Made by a program: the position numbers and the translations under genes
Notes under the pieces: generated by a model
The model's database searches: none
The model's input: the letters and a program-made list of their open reading frames with translations, nothing else
Told to the model about the DNA's origin: nothing
Shown here: positions 60,874 to 64,000 of the stretch, one piece after another
How positions within the stretch are numbered: the first letter of the stretch is position 1
Layout of the letters: each line of letters starts with the position of its first letter
Assembly: GCA_025267735.1 (NCBI GenBank)
Contig: CM046299.1
Span: 31,449,987 to 31,513,986 of the forward strand
Source: Mactra quadrangularis
Lineage: Eukaryota > Mollusca > Bivalvia > Venerida > Mactridae
Length of the DNA stretch: 64,000 nt
Reading direction: 5' to 3'

Positions 60874-62105
60874 TCAAAGGTCTTTCATATAGATATGTGT
60901 CGCTGATTCAGTTAAATTATCTCGTTTAAATAGATAAGTAGGCTTTACATCGTACCCAAATAGTAAACAATCTATTTTCATGAATTCACTTAGACGTAAC
61001 ATAAAATCTAATGGAACACTTCTATAGGCTTCAAGCAAAGCCTCTTGTCTCTGTAATTGCAGTTGTTCTGGGTTGCTTGCACTCTCCTTGGTAGCATTAA
61101 TCAAAGCATCATAGAATTTGCTTTCATACATGTGTTTTGTCTCTGTTTTCGTGAACGGCATGTCAATCTGATTGAGGATAAAACCTCTAATTTGATAGCT
61201 TGACCAAAGTCGTAGAAAGAACTTGTATGGTGATATCAAGGGAAATTGTCGCACAGCAGCTATAGTTTTACTAACAGTGCTTGCTACGATTATGTTACTC
61301 TTTTTTTCTTCTTGTTCAATTTTAGCAATCGGTAATTCGTCTTTAATGTCACCTTTGGCTTTCATAATTTCAAAAAGGTTAACTATGTCCTCAGACATAG
61401 TTTCTTTCCTACCAATAAAATTGAAACGTGTTTTGCAAGGGTTACATATTTGATGTATCGGTGTTAGGTGGATATTCAACTGTTTTCCCTCCTCATAAAA
61501 GTACACTACATATTGAACTAGTTCACTAAATGTCACATCATAACTTTTGTTATGGTGTTTACCTACATTGTGGACGACATCTTGTCCAAGTATATCCCAA
61601 AATGCTACATCTGGTTTATAAAGTTTGTTAATGTAGGCAGAAAATAATCTTTCATATGGATCTCCAGCATTCATAAAGGTCAAAGTTTGTTCTGAAAATG
61701 ATTTATGCAAAGCTGGACCAACTTTGTTTCCCCGGCATTGCAAAGTTCTGTCAAAAAAGCATTGAAAAATGTTGTTCCAAGTTTTGGAACATCGCAATAA
61801 TATAACCGGTGACAATGGAAATAACTTCCATGTATCGGTGCTTCTAAAGACGACAGACTAGGAGCTGACTTGCAAGTAGATTCAATCATACTTTGTCTCG
61901 ACTTTTGATTATCTGACTTGGTCATTATATCATCTTTTATATGTATGTCCTTTTGTTCTAATTTAGCTTCAGACTCATTAATTTCCTTACTTAATTTATG
62001 GTTTAAGTTAACATTTGTACCTGTATGTGTAAGTGTTATATTGTCCAAGCTAAAACCAATGTATGGACGATTATCATCAGGTACTGGTGTTTCTATAACA
62101 TCATT
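60874..62105 (-). pseudogene. Carbohydrate sulfotransferase-like last exon, one frameshift
   Basis: The exon starts after a strong acceptor (TACTAAT, T-rich tract, CAACAG ending 62106) with AATGATGTT in phase 0. It encodes a low-complexity stem (to ~61830), then LYYCDVPKLGTTFF, which matches the 5'-phosphosulfate-binding loop of HNK-1/chondroitin-type Golgi sulfotransferases (PKxGTT at 61787-61770). The frame then shifts at an A6 run (plus strand 61753-61758) into GDPYERLFSAYINKLYKP (3'-phosphate site region), CNPCKTRFNFIGRKET and FGYDVKP, ending at 60874. Such enzymes transfer sulfate from PAPS to glycans in the Golgi lumen; the cytoplasmic and membrane-anchor N-terminus would lie in upstream exons not found here. 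In related enzymes the 3' site reads RDPYERL; here Arg is Gly. One base would reconnect the frames, so this could be a consensus error or a young pseudogene. Confidence 0.8.
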
Positions 62106-62464
62106 CTGTTGATAAAATAGACAAAACAAATTATTAGTAATAAAAACTCACAAATATACATGTTTACTAGTATCTAAAATATGTTAACTATCGTATAAAT
62201 AAAATCGTTCATATTCTAGTCGGTAAACCAAATGAGAGTACCATAGAACATGTACCAATTTCCGTCTTTGAATAATGAATTTATACAAATAATGTCAGTT
62301 TTGACTTGGTGACCTTTTAATCTAACACGACTCCAATTTGATCATAAAAGTATATGTATATCGAAAACTTGCTTAAAAATAATTTGACTGGTTTTAAAAG
62401 TGTTTCGTAATAAATTTAACACATCTCGTATTTCCTAGAGAATAATTAAATAGTACTGTAGCGT
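62106..62464. other. Intron of the sulfotransferase gene, 3' part
   Basis: The sequence directly upstream of the acceptor at 62106; AT-rich, nothing else seen. Confidence 0.5.
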
Positions 62465-62656
62465 GTTCAATTACACAAAACGTTACAGAACGTTACATAA
62501 CGATACATTCGGAACTCCTCGGCCATATATTTGTTTACTTCAACACCGGTAGTTTCAAAATAGCGTCTAAATATGTCCGAGATTATTCGCAGCAAATGGA
62601 CGAGGAGTTCCGAATGTATCGTTACGGAACGTTCCGTAACGTTCGCGGTAACTGAA
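62465..62656. repeat. ~190-bp foldback MITE
   Basis: Arms 62465-62525 and 62595-62656 are inverted: CGATACATTCGGAACTCCTC against GAGGAGTTCCGAATGTATCG, with GTTCAATTAC and GTAACTGAAC near the outer ends. The ~70 bp centre contains AGCGTCTAAATATGTCCGAG. Fragments of the same element occur at 14088-14130, 19131-19180 and 32083-32178. It lies in the presumed sulfotransferase intron. Confidence 0.85.
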
Positions 62657-64000
62657 CTCAGCCCTGATAGTGTTTTCACATGTTTTGCCACCAAAATTTA
62701 ACCAACGGGAGTAACCGAGCAATATAAGTAAAACGACCGTAATATTGCTGAATATAAGCTTTCGTAAAGAAATTTAAAATTAAAAGTTAAAATAGATTAC
62801 TACTAACTTTTAATTAAAACTAGTCGTGACATTGATATATAATGCTTGTTATGATGCGTGTCTCATCGAGTTACTCCGTTGAACGTCTTTGGGATGTATT
62901 TGGAATGAAAGTTTGCTGGGTCAAGCCTATCTCTCAGTTTTTCTAATTTTTTTTACTAAAAGTAAAATCTAATATTCGCTTGATTCTCAATAAATGCATT
63001 TGCACGATTTTTACATAAAATATATAACTAAGTCAAATACCTTGGTCCATACTTTAAGTTTTATAAATGTTGTTTCTCAGAGAGATAAATACAACATAAA
63101 CTATGTGTTTCATCTAAATACATTCAACATATACATGTATGTACTGTAGTTAGAGCAGTTTTATCTTTAACCTTCCCATAGATGTGATGTTTCTAAAAAT
63201 GCTCGTTCATTGAGTTAAATCAGTCAAATATCAACTTTTCTAAAACTCTCAATGTTGCAAAGAAATATCAAGGAAGCAATAAAGCAGCCTTCTGATAATG
63301 ACAATTTTAGTGCAAATTGACATACAACTGTAAAAGATCATGACTTTATGAAGATAATAATGGTACGTTCCTCGTGACATCATTTTTATAGTTCTCATAA
63401 CCTATAGGTCAATTTGCCTTAAAATATTACGAGTTGATTTTCTGAACAAAGTTAGGTATCTAAAGATATTGAGAGAAATTTTTAAAATCTAAAAAATGTG
63501 AACGAGAAGCATTACTTTTTAATTGCAGTTGCATGTCGTTTAAACGTATTGCGTGGATCAGTTGGGTACCATTTACTAGCAATAGAATGTACAAGTAGAT
63601 GAGTATTTGTATAAGTAGGAAACATTCATTTGAAACTTAATCTATGAAATTTAATCTATGCACACGGCATCAAGCTGTGCAATATTTAATGACACAGTCT
63701 GTTTTAACAAAAAGTCCATTTCGCTTATAATGTATTTTAAACTACTTTAAGAATTAAACCCACCTTTGTGTGTTTGTGCACCAAATGTTTAGACCTTGAG
63801 CCAGTATATGACATTGCTCCCCCCCCAGGGGGAATTTTCAAGGGTATGATTTTCTTAACCCATATGGTGGTAGGCATTCACTGATGAAAGTTTGCAAAGT
63901 TCTGTTGGGGCTTTACAGAGTTATGGGACTTTGAAATATCACCCATTCTCATTTTCTGGTCAAATCCATAACAGACCTTGAGCCAGTATATACCCACACG
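62657..64000. other. No gene seen; direct repeat at window edge
   Basis: GACCTTGAGCCAGTATAT occurs at about 63793 and again at 63976, ~183 bp apart, possibly the start of a tandem repeat that continues beyond the window. Upstream sulfotransferase exons could lie here but none could be identified. Confidence 0.4.

Overview
The window is AT-rich animal nuclear DNA, most likely from a bivalve mollusc. That inference rests on the repeats: a ~0.9 kb repeat opening with a CTCACCTGAG box and closing with CTCAGGTGAGCTAA, tRNA-derived SINEs ending in an ACGGCGTTAAA tail, non-LTR retrotransposons, and a GGGGGTATA-bounded repeat, all of which I associate with bivalve genomes. There are no operons or prokaryotic signals. 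Genes are sparse, carry introns and lie on the minus strand; most of the sequence is transposable elements (TEs), many nested or made of inverted repeats.

Layout. 1-1474 is one copy of a dispersed repeat whose fuller copy, with terminal inverted repeats (TIRs), lies at 36408-40012. 1560-8853 holds two LINE copies; the second is split by a dispersed repeat, an in-frame 39-bp tandem expansion and a TA-flanked DNA transposon, itself carrying another repeat. 9581-11073 is a plausible two-exon gene for a small single-pass membrane protein with two PPxY motifs. 11.1-17.7 kb holds SINEs, a hAT-like end and a minus-strand LINE with a ~175-bp minisatellite. 19681-26345 is a decayed Helitron of the Helentron type: a zinc-finger N-terminus with a 21-residue repeat expansion, HUH Rep with two tyrosines, PIF1-like helicase and a C-terminal endonuclease. 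28128-28598 is an intact coiled-coil coding exon on the same strand.

29.7-60.2 kb is almost entirely TIR or foldback elements: 31.8-32.1, 32351-35116, 36408-40012, a hAT-like one near 42.9-44.15, 46052-49572, 50844-51536, 52889-54956, 55068-59080 with two nested foldbacks, and 59531-60216. 60874-62105 is the last coding exon of a carbohydrate sulfotransferase, broken by one homopolymer frameshift. The final 2 kb shows no recognisable gene apart from a foldback MITE at 62465-62656.

How it fits together. The two or three cellular genes look unrelated and show no shared pathway. The strongest unexplained theme is several unrelated-looking stretches that are arrays of short palindromes or alternating short motifs (10464-10567, 36265-36360, 42205-42880, 50844-51536, 59531-60216). 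At least two of them are bounded by TIRs with a short target-site duplication (TSD). They may be non-autonomous DNA elements packed with protein-binding or hairpin-forming motifs.
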